From Conus ventricosus (taxonomy: Eukaryota; Mollusca; Gastropoda; Neogastropoda; Conidae), in assembly GCA_018398815.1 (NCBI GenBank), contig CM031604.1:61941968-62005967 (forward strand): a stretch of DNA of 64,000 nt. The letters run 5' to 3'. The notes under the pieces are model-generated. The model made no database searches and was not told the DNA's origin. It saw only the letters and a list, made by a program, of their open reading frames with translations. Shown one piece after another: positions 1 to 11,990 of the stretch. How positions within the stretch are numbered: the stretch's first letter is position 1; each line of letters begins with the position of its first letter. The translations under genes were made by a program, and so were the position numbers.

Positions 1-1137
1 TTTTGGAAACCAAGAACTACAAATTGTCAATATGTATAAATAACTTGGAATTTACCTTTCTATAGACTTTCTTTTTCACATACTCTCAAAGACCTAGCAG
101 GTAGAGCAAGAAAGGGTGTAGCAGCAATTATTAGAGTATTATGGTCTGTAATATTTTATAAACCTGAAATATTTTATAAACTGTTTGACTCCCAAATACA
201 GCCAATACTTAAAATATGGATCTGAAATTTGGGGATTAACTACTGTCAAGAACACATTGAAAAGGTTCATCTGTCGGCATTAAAACGTTTTATTGGTTTT
301 AGTCCTAAATCGCCTAGACAATTAAATTTATGGGAAACGGGGTAGATATCCTATATTTGTAAATACTTATATTAGATGCATAAAATTTTGGCTTAGATTA
401 GTTAATCTGGATCAATATAGATACTCTAGAAAAAGGGTTTTGAGATGTTATTATACTTACAATCGCAAAATTATGTCACTTGGGCGTGTAGAGTCAGAAT
501 ATTTTATACAGATATGGTTTTGGGATTGTGTGGGAAGCCCAGGGTGTGGGAATGTTAATACTTTTATTTCAGAATTCAAACAAAGGCTTATTGATTCGTT
601 TAGTCAGGAATGGCATGCTGCACTGGAAAACCATGACTTCTTCCAAATTTTTTTTGAGTCTTAATGGGTACTGTATCCTGCAAAATGTATTTACGTCAAA
701 TCAATAATTTTCGTTTGCGAAGATGTCTCGCTAAATTCAGGATTGGTATGTCCCCCTTAAGCATAGTTATCTACAATTTAGAACGAACATACACAGTATG
801 AAAGGGATTGTCCTTTTTGTTCTAACATAATTGAAAATGAAACTCACTTTTTATTTGTATGCCAAAATATAATGAACTTAGAGATGAATTCATTCCTGCT
901 AAGTATTCTAAAAATCCATCCCTGTCCAAACTTACTTTACTGCTTTCATGTGAAAATCTTGTAACAATTAATAAGTTGTCGATGTATATATGTAAATCAC
1001 TTAGTTTACGAAAACAATGTACAGTTGATATGCGTATGAATGCATGATGAATGCTCTGATTATTATGTACCTCCATTTGTATGGGCCAGAGGCCTAACAA
1101 TTAAAACATTTTGACTTGTGACTTGACTTGACTTTGA
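1..1137 (+). mobile_element. 3' part of a decayed non-LTR retrotransposon (LINE)
   Basis: The + strand carries broken reading frames typical of the C-terminal end of a LINE ORF2, with a YGSEIWG-like stretch near 213-235. At 809-862 a cysteine/histidine motif reads CPFC, then ENETHFLFVC, the zinc-knuckle-like end seen in many LINE polyproteins. An open stretch at 440-664 belongs to the same region but frameshifts and stops separate the pieces. The 3' end is marked by a short (TTGAC)-type tail at about 1112-1137, directly followed by a CT microsatellite. The copy is 5'-truncated by the window edge. The clade cannot be assigned by eye. Confidence 0.7.
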
Positions 1138-1143
1138 CTCTCT

Positions 1144-1188
<45 letters not shown>
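1138..1188. repeat. (CT)n microsatellite
   Basis: Nearly pure CT dinucleotide run abutting the LINE tail, about 170 bases upstream of the kinase start codon. Confidence 0.9.
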
Positions 1189-1265
1189 GTGACACACATG
1201 AATGGAATCGAGTGGTACTGTTAACAGTTCCGATATTGTCCCTGTGGTCGGCTAAGCTTGGTCGC

Positions 1266-1328
1266 TATAAACAACAAAATGACAGAGCGAGATTTGCGTT
1301 GTAAGCGGTCTCGTTTTAGGAGATTTCC
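1266..1328 (+). promoter_or_regulatory. Possible kinase promoter / 5' leader elements (TATA-like, kappa-B-like)
   Basis: A TATAAA hexamer lies at 1266-1271 and GGAGATTTCC at 1319-1328. The latter fits the loose NF-kappa-B/Rel consensus GGRRNNYYCC. Both are seen directly, but no transcription start is known, so either could lie in the 5' untranslated leader. Because the downstream gene is a TBK1/IKK-related kinase that acts in Rel/IRF signalling, feedback control is a tempting inference but is not shown. Confidence 0.3.
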
Positions 1329-1360
1329 GGAACTAAAAATAAATTCAGGTCATAACAAAG

Positions 1361-1456
1361 ATGGCGAACGTACGAGGCACAGCTAGGCACACGTACAGTG
1401 TTGACGACCGTTTGGGGCAAGGAGCGACAGGGAATGTCTTCAAAGGACTATCAAAG
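1361..1456 (+). CDS. TBK1: Kinase exon 1: start codon and glycine-rich loop
   Basis: Thirty-two codons starting [10 protein letters not shown] and ending VFKGLSK, followed by a consensus donor (AAG|GTGAGC). [12 protein letters not shown] matches the TBK1-family glycine-rich ATP loop (LGxGATxxVFxG). The ATG has A at -3 and G at +4, a strong start context, and no other in-frame ATG is better placed. The exon ends in phase 0. The following exon, which should carry the catalytic Lys and helix C, was not identified between 1457 and 8038. Confidence 0.88.
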
Positions 1457-1752
1457 GTGAGCATTACATGTCTTATTTATGACTGGCGTAAATGTTCGAT
1501 GGTACATTTTGACGTTATAGGAAGACTTATGAGAAAGGTTTTATGTCGACGTGTCTCTGGACTTGACTTCAAATTCGGCTCGTATGATGTTGAATCATTT
1601 CTGAGCTTGTATTACACAATACACAGTTATGTGATTACAATGTTAACGCTGTCAACATTGCAAGAATGGTAAAGAATTCTGCATGTGGATATCGCCTACC
1701 CTTTACCTGCTCCTTTCCCGTCACGCACGCACGCACACGCACACGCACACAC

Positions 1753-1791
<39 letters not shown>

Positions 1792-4700
1792 GCACACACA
1801 CACACGATATAGAATAGATACAGATAGATATTGTTTTGCAGTGCTGATCAAAAGAATGAGGAGGTAAAGGTGACGCAATGGAATTACAGTCTGGTCCGAG
1901 ACTGCATGACAGGACTGCATTCTAAGCTGGCTTTCAAAGAATAACCAACAGCCCCATCCAGGCCCCAAGAGACACAGATACCAGCAGAGATGGTCAGAAA
2001 ATTGAACAACACTCTCAGAAATGCATCTGTTACGTGGTGAGACTCGGTTGCGTGGTTCCAGTCTTCTAAAAAAAAGGTGTACAACCTCGGTGTAGGGACA
2101 TTCGGGCCCAAGGAAAGCCCAAAAGAAAGATGTGGGGAATCAAACCCCTAGCCCACCCAGAATCCACAACCTCTAAAGGGGGGGGGAAGAAAAAAGGGGT
2201 GGAAGGAGCGAGGGAAGAGAGAGAAGAGAGAGAAAAGAGAGGAGAGAGAGAGTTCTTATATAAGAGTGTATGGTGGGGGCAAGTGTTTAACGTAGTAAAG
2301 GGAGGGGCCTTTGGGGTTTGGGGATGAGGAAAGGATAAAGTGGGGGGGATGGGGGGGGGGGGAGAGGAAAGAGGAAGATTTGAATCTGTAGTCATGAAAA
2401 AAAATTTTTATATGCAAACAGCCCTTTTATTTATTTATTTTTTAGAATGGTAATAAAGCTGCTAGGGGTAAGGACGGACTGCAGTCTCTCTTGTCTGAGA
2501 GGCACGCACTATCAGGAAATTAAGCAGGTGTATGGCATGTCAGACATTTTGATTTATTTTCTTACAGACTCAGCCCCATACATTTGGTCTTACTTTGTTT
2601 GTTTCTCTTTTTTTTCCTGTAAGGATGGAGTTTTTCATGCACTGAAGATATTCAGCCATACATTACTAAAGGATTAAAGGGAAGTGGCGCACTTAAGGAA
2701 CTTAAGCATGAAAAATCATTCGTTTCTTGGTGTGGAAGTGGGGTGAGTTTGTCCTTGTCTGTCAGTCTGCTGTTTTTCACTATATCTGTCTGTCACCCCT
2801 GATGTGGCCCTTAGCGGTCGGCTGGGCTTAAGCACATGATCTTTCTTATCTTTGTCTGTCGCTCCCCCACTGTTCCCTCCCCCCTCCCTCTATTTTCCCT
2901 GCTCCACCTCCAGTCGTCTCTCATTGTCAATGTGTAATGTGTGATTGATGTTTTTTTATGTTTTTGGTGTTTCACTTTATTTGTAGGTAACAGGGAAAAT
3001 GAGGGGGAAAGAGAGAGAGAGGAGACAGAGGGGAAGAGAGAGGTTCAAAAGATCCCCGAGATGGTATGTTCCTTATGGGGCCCCAAATAGGGGTACTTAA
3101 CACACGATTTTTTGCCATTTGTTTCACAGATTTTTTACACAAAAGGGCCCCGGGGGCATTTTCTTTTGTTGTAAATATGTTTTTTTCTGGCTTGATCAAA
3201 GTCAAGCTGGGAAAATCTTTGAAGATGCGTGGGTCGTTTCGTTGACAAAAGCAGTCATGTTTACTTTCAGAGCGCGCCCCTGACTACCATGTGTTCACAT
3301 GGTCGCAAGATTTAATTGTAGCTCTTGTCAACAAAAAACATGCTGGAGACATTAGAGCTGGCAACCAAATTTTATTTGAAGAGACCGACTTTTTCCTCCC
3401 CTTCAGCTTCATTTTTTTGCCCTCTCAATAGACCTATATTTTTTTTTTGCTTTTGTTTTTTGTATGTTTTTTTTTTTTTCTATTTTTCCCTTTTTTGCTT
3501 TTCTCTTTTTTTTGTTGTTGTAAGATGGTCTTTTTTTTTTTTTTAAAATGGGACTTTCTCCTTTTCCCCCCCCCCTTTTTTTTTTTTTTTTTTCATTTTT
3601 TTTCTTTTTAAAACCTCACACCCATGCATTTCTGTGTGTTTCATAAACGATTGACATTTGCTTGCGTTTTGTTTTTTCAAGTTTGATACAAGCCATTTAA
3701 GTTTAAAAGATCTTTAAAGGTGCAGTGAGGATGCGCTTTTTTTATGTCAATCTCATTTTCAGTTTAGTCAAAAAAAGATGTTTTCTGGGCTGTTATCCAA
3801 AGAAATTGCAGCAAATCTTTTTAGAAGAGTAGGCCTTTGTGTACCCAAGTGAAAGGATGACATAAAAAACACTGCACATGATGCAGTGATTCTGTTATTT
3901 TTCAAAATTTTTTAAACAAACACCCAAACGAAGTTGAAATGGGAAAGCCTGACAGTGAAAAACCCTTTCAGTTTTAAAAAAAGTGATTGCAAATGTGATG
4001 CAAGGCAATTGTAAAAATGCTGAAACATCAGAGTGAAGATTTGTTAATGTCCAAGTTAAGATTTAGGGGCAAAGTCCTAGTTCAGATGCTCCTTCCTCCC
4101 CTCCCTCTCCTTCATCCACCGTCTCTTTTCCTTCTCTTTCGATGTTTCCACGGAGAAGAGTTTCAATCAGAAACGCCACGATAAGGAAGAAAGGTGGGGG
4201 TGAGGGTATGGGGTGATGGTGGTGGTTGAGGCTCTAAAATAAGACTATAAAGATTTTGTGTGTGTTTCAGATGCTTTAGTTCTGAAAGCAGCTCTGAATA
4301 TTTATCTTAATACCCATTTGTTTGTCATGTGTGGTGGAAGGAATTAATGTGTTAGTATAGCATTAATTATTTTGCAGTTAAAACTTTCTTAAATATCAGA
4401 TATTGTTGTAGACATCCTCAGATTTCATGGAAGGACCCTCAGATTTTTCAACAGAGGGTCTCGAGGACTTCCGTTAAAATGTAATAAGGAATACTAGACG
4501 GAAATTTATTCAAGCAATTTGTGTCAGTTTTCTTCTAAAATGGTTGTGGGTTTAATTTGGGTAAAGTTTTCTTCACAAAACTCCAAACCATAGGGCATAT
4601 AGGATATAATGCGTGATAAAAGTCTACACACTTTTACCCTGTTTACACAGCTCAAGCCAGAGAAGTTGAAAACACCTCACACACATCCTGCATGACAGAC

Positions 4701-7700
4701 TTCACAGACAAATTGTAATAACCTTGCTGCGATGTTGATACTTCATCTTGACACACCTAAGAAACCAGTGATGGAAACATGTCCATGGCTGAGATGGATG
4801 AATCCTTGCACCCAGCTGTTCTCATGAGTCAAAACCAAGGAGTCCTGCCTTGGCCAAACACCACCAGTTTCTGTTGACACATGATTCATCATTCTCTATG
4901 TCAGAAGCTCATGGGAGGTATAGAGTATACTGACCTAGAAGGAAGTGCTGCTCAGTTCAGCATTGTGACTGATGATGGTGGGTGAATCTTGATTCAGGGA
5001 GGTTTCACTGTTTCTCCACTTAACTGATAGTTTTCTTTCATTGTGTCATTTTGGATAGATCTGTCATGCACATGACTTCAGATACCAGATGACATTGCCA
5101 GAAACCAGATTGCTCCATTATTTTTATACCAATATCCAGCACATAGGGATGGTATTTCAGGACAAGCAGGAGTTACAAACATCAAGAACCTGGCTTGGTT
5201 CTTGACAATTTTTGCAGTATCCCTCTCATCCTGAAATACCAGCCGCTGACAAACCAACTCCCTACACTCATCCCTATGGAAACATATGGGACAAATTGAA
5301 ACGTTGCCAACAGCNNNNNNNNNNNNNNNNNNNNNNNNNNNNNNNNNNNNNNNNNNNNNNNNNNNNNNNNNNNNNNNNNNNNNNNNNNNNNNNNNNNNNN
5401 NNNNNNNNNNNNNNAACATTCTTATCCACTTTAGACTGTGGGAACTTAGTACAGCAGAAAGGCATGGGTGGCAGAACCTTGCTGAGAAGTTCATGAAGTG
5501 TGTTGCCAAACATCTGAGGCACAATTGTGAAGCAGTGATTGACACTCAGGCTGATCATTTCTACTTTCATGCGCAGTGTGGTTTTGAAACTTAGTGGATG
5601 TTGTGTAGCGTATATGAACTACTCCGCATGCAGTGACACCTTCATGAAACTGAAACTGAAACATGAAACCTTCACATTTTTCACATTGTAAAGAAGGTTC
5701 TGTCTCTCAGATGAACATGTTGCAGCAGGAAGCAATTTCATAACGGCAAAGTGCGCTCATATACGCTAGAAAATATTTTCAGTGTTTTCATACTGCAGAA
5801 CCAATGTAAATGACTTTTTTTTTTCATTGTTTCTTTGTACAGAAAGATAAGAGAGAGGAACTAACTTTCACCATTTCTTTTAATTCTGTGCCAGATGAAA
5901 GGAAAAGGACAGCTTCCTGTTTGATCACATTGTATGGGAATTGTTGGTAGTTGTTTATTTACAGTTGTTTTGGTGGCTGTTGCCCCTGATTGTGAAGAGA
6001 GTGCGCTGCAAGATAAACTGAACGTGGCATGAGATTCAGGCTTCTGGAATAAATCGTATCATTTTTTTACGCTTGGCCAGCATGTGGTCTGTGATCCGAG
6101 AGAGAGTTACTAACATGGTGGCAGCGCAATAGTGAACTGTCTGAAATCATTAAGTTGTTGAACTCCTTGGAAGCATCATGGCTGACATGTCAGGTCAGTC
6201 ACGTTTGCCCCCGGTTTTAGATCTGACTGATGATAATCTGGGAGAGACCTTTCGTACATGATGAAGACTTGTGAGTTGATTTTAATGTGGTGACAGCCCT
6301 GATATGGCCCCTTGCGGTCGGCTGGGCTATAAGCAACATTACCTTACCTTACCAGGAAGAAGTTGGTTGGGTCATTGCGAATCAGCAGAGACCCCCAGCC
6401 ACTGAATGAGGCACTGATGTGTGAACACTTCAGAATGCCAACTATGGATGATGTTGTTGCCATATTCCACAATGCCAAGGTGTTTACAAAGCTCATCGTC
6501 AAGGAAGCTTTCTGGCATGTTCGCCTGGATAAATAATTAAGTATGCTAACAACATTGTTTGCTTGCTTCAGAAGAAAAAGTTTTGGTTTGATTTCTTTGG
6601 ATTTAATTTCTAACTTGTTTATTCCTTTTAAAAAAAAAATTTCCTGAGGAAAGGGAGATGTTGATAGTTGTTTAGAGTTACAATTGTTTTGGTGGTTGTT
6701 GCCCATGATTGTGAAGAGAGGGCGCTGCGAGATAACTGAACATGGCATGAGACTCGGGCACCTGGAATAAATTGTGTCCTTTTTAAGCTTAGCCTGCATG
6801 TGGTCTATGTTGCGGGTGAGCTATCAACAGGAATAAAGTAAATCACTTTGATTTAAAGTTCAAGACTAAAGAATTCCTGGTCACTCACTTTGTGTTGATT
6901 CTATCAGTTTTGCTATTAGTACTAACATACATGTATTTTGAAAAATGCTGAGTCGACAGTTGGTGCTGTGATGGAATACGTGAGGGCGGCTTCTTTGCTT
7001 ACCGCAAGAACTGAAAACAGATTTGTCTGCTGACAGAAGTCCTGGCTGCTGCTAGGAGCATCTAGGTTGATTACGTTAAGAATCCCTAAATTTTTTTTGT
7101 CTGTAGTTTCCTGAGGAGATTTGATGGTAACTGGTTGGATAGGCGTTTAGATGTTTGTTTTGTGTGTGTGTAGTTTGTTGTGGTGTTTGTGGTAATGTGG
7201 TGTGTGGTTTTGCATATTGATTGTGTTTAATTTCCCATCTTTATTCATCCAAAAATTTTTTTTCTCTTTCTTTGTTCTTTGTCTTTTTCTTCTCTTTCTT
7301 TATTTGATCCAGCCATCAGGGTATTGTAGTTAAGTGTCATAATGAAGTTGTGGATTTGAACCCTGCCTGTAGACTTACAATCAATGTTAGATATTACGAT
7401 AATTTCATAGCTCTCTATCCAGAGCAAAGTGCCCTAATGAGGAGTCGTTCTGTATATGTCCTGTATATGTGCAGTTATCATGCAAGACTTTACTATAACT
7501 TGTTAGGGTACCAGTGGAAAAACTGGAACCACGCTGCCAGTAGCAGTGGACTTAAATGGATCTACGTTTGAGACTGTTGGTTACATTTCCTGATCACTGA
7601 TGTAGACGTCACACTCCCATTTTTAGTTAGTATGGGGATATGTTATGTAGAACATTGTGGAATGTAGCCTAGTTTTCTGGCACACAGACCAGAAATGGTT

Positions 7701-9374
7701 CTTCAGAGCATCATTGTTATTCCCTCCATACCAGTTTTCTTTGATTTATGAAACTATGCTGCTGCTGATGTGGATGACTTCTGTTTTGACTTCCTGGAAC
7801 GCTTGGCTAGACTGGATCAAGGTTTTTAGTATCTTGGAGGAATGTTGAATGTGTCATGATTTAGATGTCTGCACTTAATGGAGAGTTTTGAAAGTGCAAT
7901 TATGTGGTATCACATGCTTCCTTTTACTTGTGTATTTATATTGTCTATCATTCATTTAAAATTAGACTTGGTGGGATGGTGGAATATGTGAACTTGAAAT
8001 GATAACGAACTCATCAGCATGTTACGTCATTCTTCCAGTGTCAGGCATGGAACATCTTCGAAGTCATGGTTTTGTACATCGAGACATCAAACCTGGTAAC
8101 ATTCTTCGCTCTATCACCAAAGAGGGCATGTGAGTTCTTTTGCTTTGGTTTTACTAATAGCCACATGTATGCTTGTATGTGTTAGCATCTGTAGAAATGT
8201 TTTGAAAACTGTCTGCAAATGAATTTTGAGACATAGACAGAAACATTTAATGTGTTTATGCTTATATTTGAATCTTCACATACATGCTCACACAGATTAT
8301 ATTCATGCGTGTATATCATTCCTGCATGCATGTGCACCCCACCCCCTGCTCCCTCCTTTCCCCCCTCACACACACACATACATGCACACATCTCTTTCAC
8401 CTCGATTACTTTCACATTGTGAAATTCATTTGAATGAAATAATGTATAGTCTAGCAGTATATGTGCAGTTTAGATATTCCACTGTGTTTCAGAAGGGATG
8501 CTGCTTTATGTGAAATCCTTGCTGTAAACATTTCAAGATCTCATTACTTTCATGATTTATCAAACATCAGACCTGTAACATCTTTGAGTTACAAATTTAA
8601 ACTTGATGCTTTTAAAACAAAGATTACTATAAAAAATGTGAACAGCATTTGTTTAGAGAAAATGTCAAACTCTTGTATACTAGTCCATTCCATGTACAAA
8701 GAAGTAGTTTCTGACCAGTCACTGTGGTGAAGTGGTTAGCGTCGCAGACTCCCGGCTGGGAGGTCGTGGGTTTGATTCCCATCAGAGGCATGTGGGATTT
8801 TTCGCCCTGACCAGCTCCTACCCAGAGTTGAGTTTGCTACAGGCTCAGTTAGGAAGACTGGGACCACACAGTCGAGCTTCATCCACTTAATGGATGCGTC
8901 TCTGAGAGTGTTGCTCAAATTTCCTGACCAACACTGCAGGTGTCTGTATCTCTCGGGCCTGGTTGACGCCAGGATATATTATGAAAGGAAGCATAGAGTA
9001 CAACCTGTCATGCAGTCTCAGACCGGAATGGAAATCTGTAGCATCACCTTAATCATCCTCATTCTCATCGATCAACATAAAAAAAATAAATAAAAAAAAG
9101 TAGTTTCTGTCTGCTTTCTCTGAGTCTTTTCGAGGTGATGTTTCAAATAACCTCTTTTTCATTTGTAATGTCCTTTTAGCAATACCTTGAAGTTCATCAT
9201 TTGTAATATTTAGTGAGGAGTTATATATATGGTTTCACTGTGGTTTATGATTTGATATTTTCACATTTGTGTTCTTTGCTGTTGTGAGTGTCATGTTGAA
9301 ATTGATAATCTAACTGATTAAAAAAAATCTGAAATTGTAATGTGGATAAAGATGAAATATAAGGAGGGGCACCC

Positions 9375-9405
<31 letters not shown>

Positions 9406-11941
9406 AACACCAATATGATAATCTACATTGAATGTTTGTCTCACAGGACCTTTTGTGAAAAGGCATAAACTGAACACTTTGCAGCAACTATTGTTGTTTC
9501 TTTATACACATAGTTGGTCTTTAGACATTCATGTGTTATGACCAGTAACACCGAACTATATGTTATGTACAATTTACAGGTTGAAAAGATGGACTGGAAA
9601 TAGCATCTCGTCCCTGTTGCATTTGATTTAGGACAAAGAGTGATGGGGATCTCTGACTTTCATCATAGAATTCCAGTGACCTTCAGTCTAGTGAAAATGA
9701 TGACAATAGTGATATTCATATTGATGATGCTGATGACTATCTTGCTTTTTCTTCATTTTTTTCCCTCCCTTTTTTCCAGTCCATATTGATTTTGGTCTGC
9801 AGTGTATTGCCATGTAGACTTGTATGACACTGCATTGAAACTTTGAACTGGGAAAGATGTGTATATGCATTCAGAAAATCAAACTGAAGCAGACATTGTT
9901 TTTTCTTTTCCAGGTCCGTGTTCAAACTGTCTGATTTTGGGACAGCACGCCCATTGGAAGATGATGAATATTTCCATTCACTTGTGGGAACTGAGGAATA
10001 CCTAGTAAGCCACTTTCTACTTTGTATTTGATTGCTCCCTTATGACAAATTTTTGTGTGGAGACCTTTCTGCAACTACCTGATTTATGTGTAAAAGCGTT
10101 GAGCAAAGTTTTGAAACTTGGTTACTAACTCCCTCCTACCAACTTCTCAAGTTTTTACGTTTAAACCATACCAGATTTATATAAAAATCTAGCAGTGGTT
10201 ACACTTTGCTGCGAATGTGCCTGTTTTTGTCTTGTCTTATTCATAACCTACCATTACGGTTATCTTCATCTTACCAGTAAATATGGAATTCCTCTGCAGT
10301 TGCGAAATGTACTGGTCCTTTCACATACTCCCAGTGAAAGTTTCAATTAGTAAAAGTGCACTTGTATAGCCTACACAACTTTCTGAGCCATCATTATCAA
10401 TTCAAAGGCTCTCCAGCAATTAGATTGTCAAAAATCATCTTGAACGGGCTGTTATCTATAACTGTCACTCATGGGCGCGCTCGACATGAGTGGAAATGTA
10501 TTGTTTTCTAATGAGCATATTCATATAAAAAAACAGCTTTTAAAAAAGTGAAGAGGAAGGCTTCATCCTCAATTTTAAGGTTTGGAAACAAGATGGTGAT
10601 ATCCTGGATAGGGAGAACAGCTCCATTTCCAGGCAGAGGAATCGATTTGATAAGATCGCACTGTATAGTATACTATAGGATAAAAGTTACCTCCCCTTGA
10701 AGTATTGATGTTTTAGCTACCGTAAAGTTCGGTCTATTGAGTGCACCTGTATATAAGCCGCACCCAGTAAATTTTTTTAAAATCTGAACTTTTTTCACAA
10801 ATAAACCGCACTGGTTTATAAGCCGCAGATATATACAACACAGTCCGATGTGCCGCAGGCGGCAGTTGGGCCGAGCGTTGAGTTAACATTAGTGTCGAAA
10901 TCAACACATACAATGTGTTCATTGCATTCATTGGCGTTTAAATAGGTCAGAACACAAGAGCATGTTTCCAGCTTTACTTACGATTGGTTGAGTACTCGAA
11001 AGCGCAAGCCAATCAAAGCGAAGGTATCGAATGCAAACCTTCACTCCCTGTCCACAATTTCAACAATGGCAGAACGAAGCGAGGTCTGACAATGACCGAG
11101 TCGAATGCGCTAATCGTTTTTGAATTCCAAGACGCACTTGGTAAGATAACGCATATAATAACAAACCAGAACATAATGAAACGATTCGATTGTTTTATTT
11201 CGCTTAATACCGTGCTAATGCTTAGTTATTTTGTTTGTAATTCAGCTGGGGTTAGTCAAGATTAAACATTGATAATGGTCTGAATGCTTCAATGTGTGCG
11301 GCTTTGATTCTAAAATGTGAGCAGTTAACGCTGTAACAACGTGAACAGTTAACAATTTTAACATCGAGCTCATCGAAGAATTCATGAACAATAAACACGA
11401 TATGGTGAGTTACAGAGAAGCTAAGAATAGACGAGGGTGTGGGAAAACGGAAAAATCTGCGAATAAGCCGCATCATTGTTTAAGCCGCAGGGTTTAAAGC
11501 TGGGTAAAAAAGTTGCGGCTTATAGTCCGAACTTTACGGTACCCTCTTTTTTTTCTGTCATTTACTCCTTCATGGTAGTAGATGATAATGATTGTGTTGC
11601 TGTAAAAGAAATTTTTGATGGAGGTTGAACGTGTGACTGTCCTCCATGCAGCACCCAGACCTGTTCAAGGTGGCCATCATGAACGAAGGGAAGAGTCTGC
11701 GCTTTCCGCACAGCGTGGACCTGTGGAGTGTGGGCGCCACCATCTACAATGCTGCCACCGGCTCTGTCCCTTTCCATCCCTACAGTGGCCGCAAAGACCC
11801 TGCCACAATGTAGGTCCTTTCTGCATGTCTGTAGCAGTCCGTATGTGTATTGTTCTATCGTGTCCTGTTTTTTGTTTGTTTTGTCGAGAGATGTCTTTGT
11901 GATTGTTGCACCATTAATTTGTCAACCGGGCACTGTGTGTG

Positions 11942-11990
<49 letters not shown>

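Larger units (their letters stand above)
5942..6829 (+). mobile_element. Internally deleted Ty3/Gypsy LTR element with 5-bp target duplication
   Basis: Two direct LTRs (5942-6115 and 6659-6829) start TGTTG and end in CA. Directly after the left LTR is a primer-binding-site-like TGGTGGCAGCGC; directly before the right LTR is a purine tract (6645-6658). The element is flanked by GGAAT at 5937-5941 and 6830-6834, a perfect 5-bp duplication. The 543-bp interior keeps only a gag-like start, a LINE-tail insertion and a reverse-transcriptase fragment, so it cannot be autonomous. Size and layout resemble TRIM-type derivatives. Confidence 0.88.

Noticed and set aside
5286..5594. Frame across the N gap ending [18 protein letters not shown]
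   Set aside because: Coding-like for about 45 codons but it spans N and matches nothing I recognise; too weak to call a gene.
8730..8790. Functional tRNA gene
   Set aside because: tRNA-like head of a SINE with target duplications; no closing acceptor stem.
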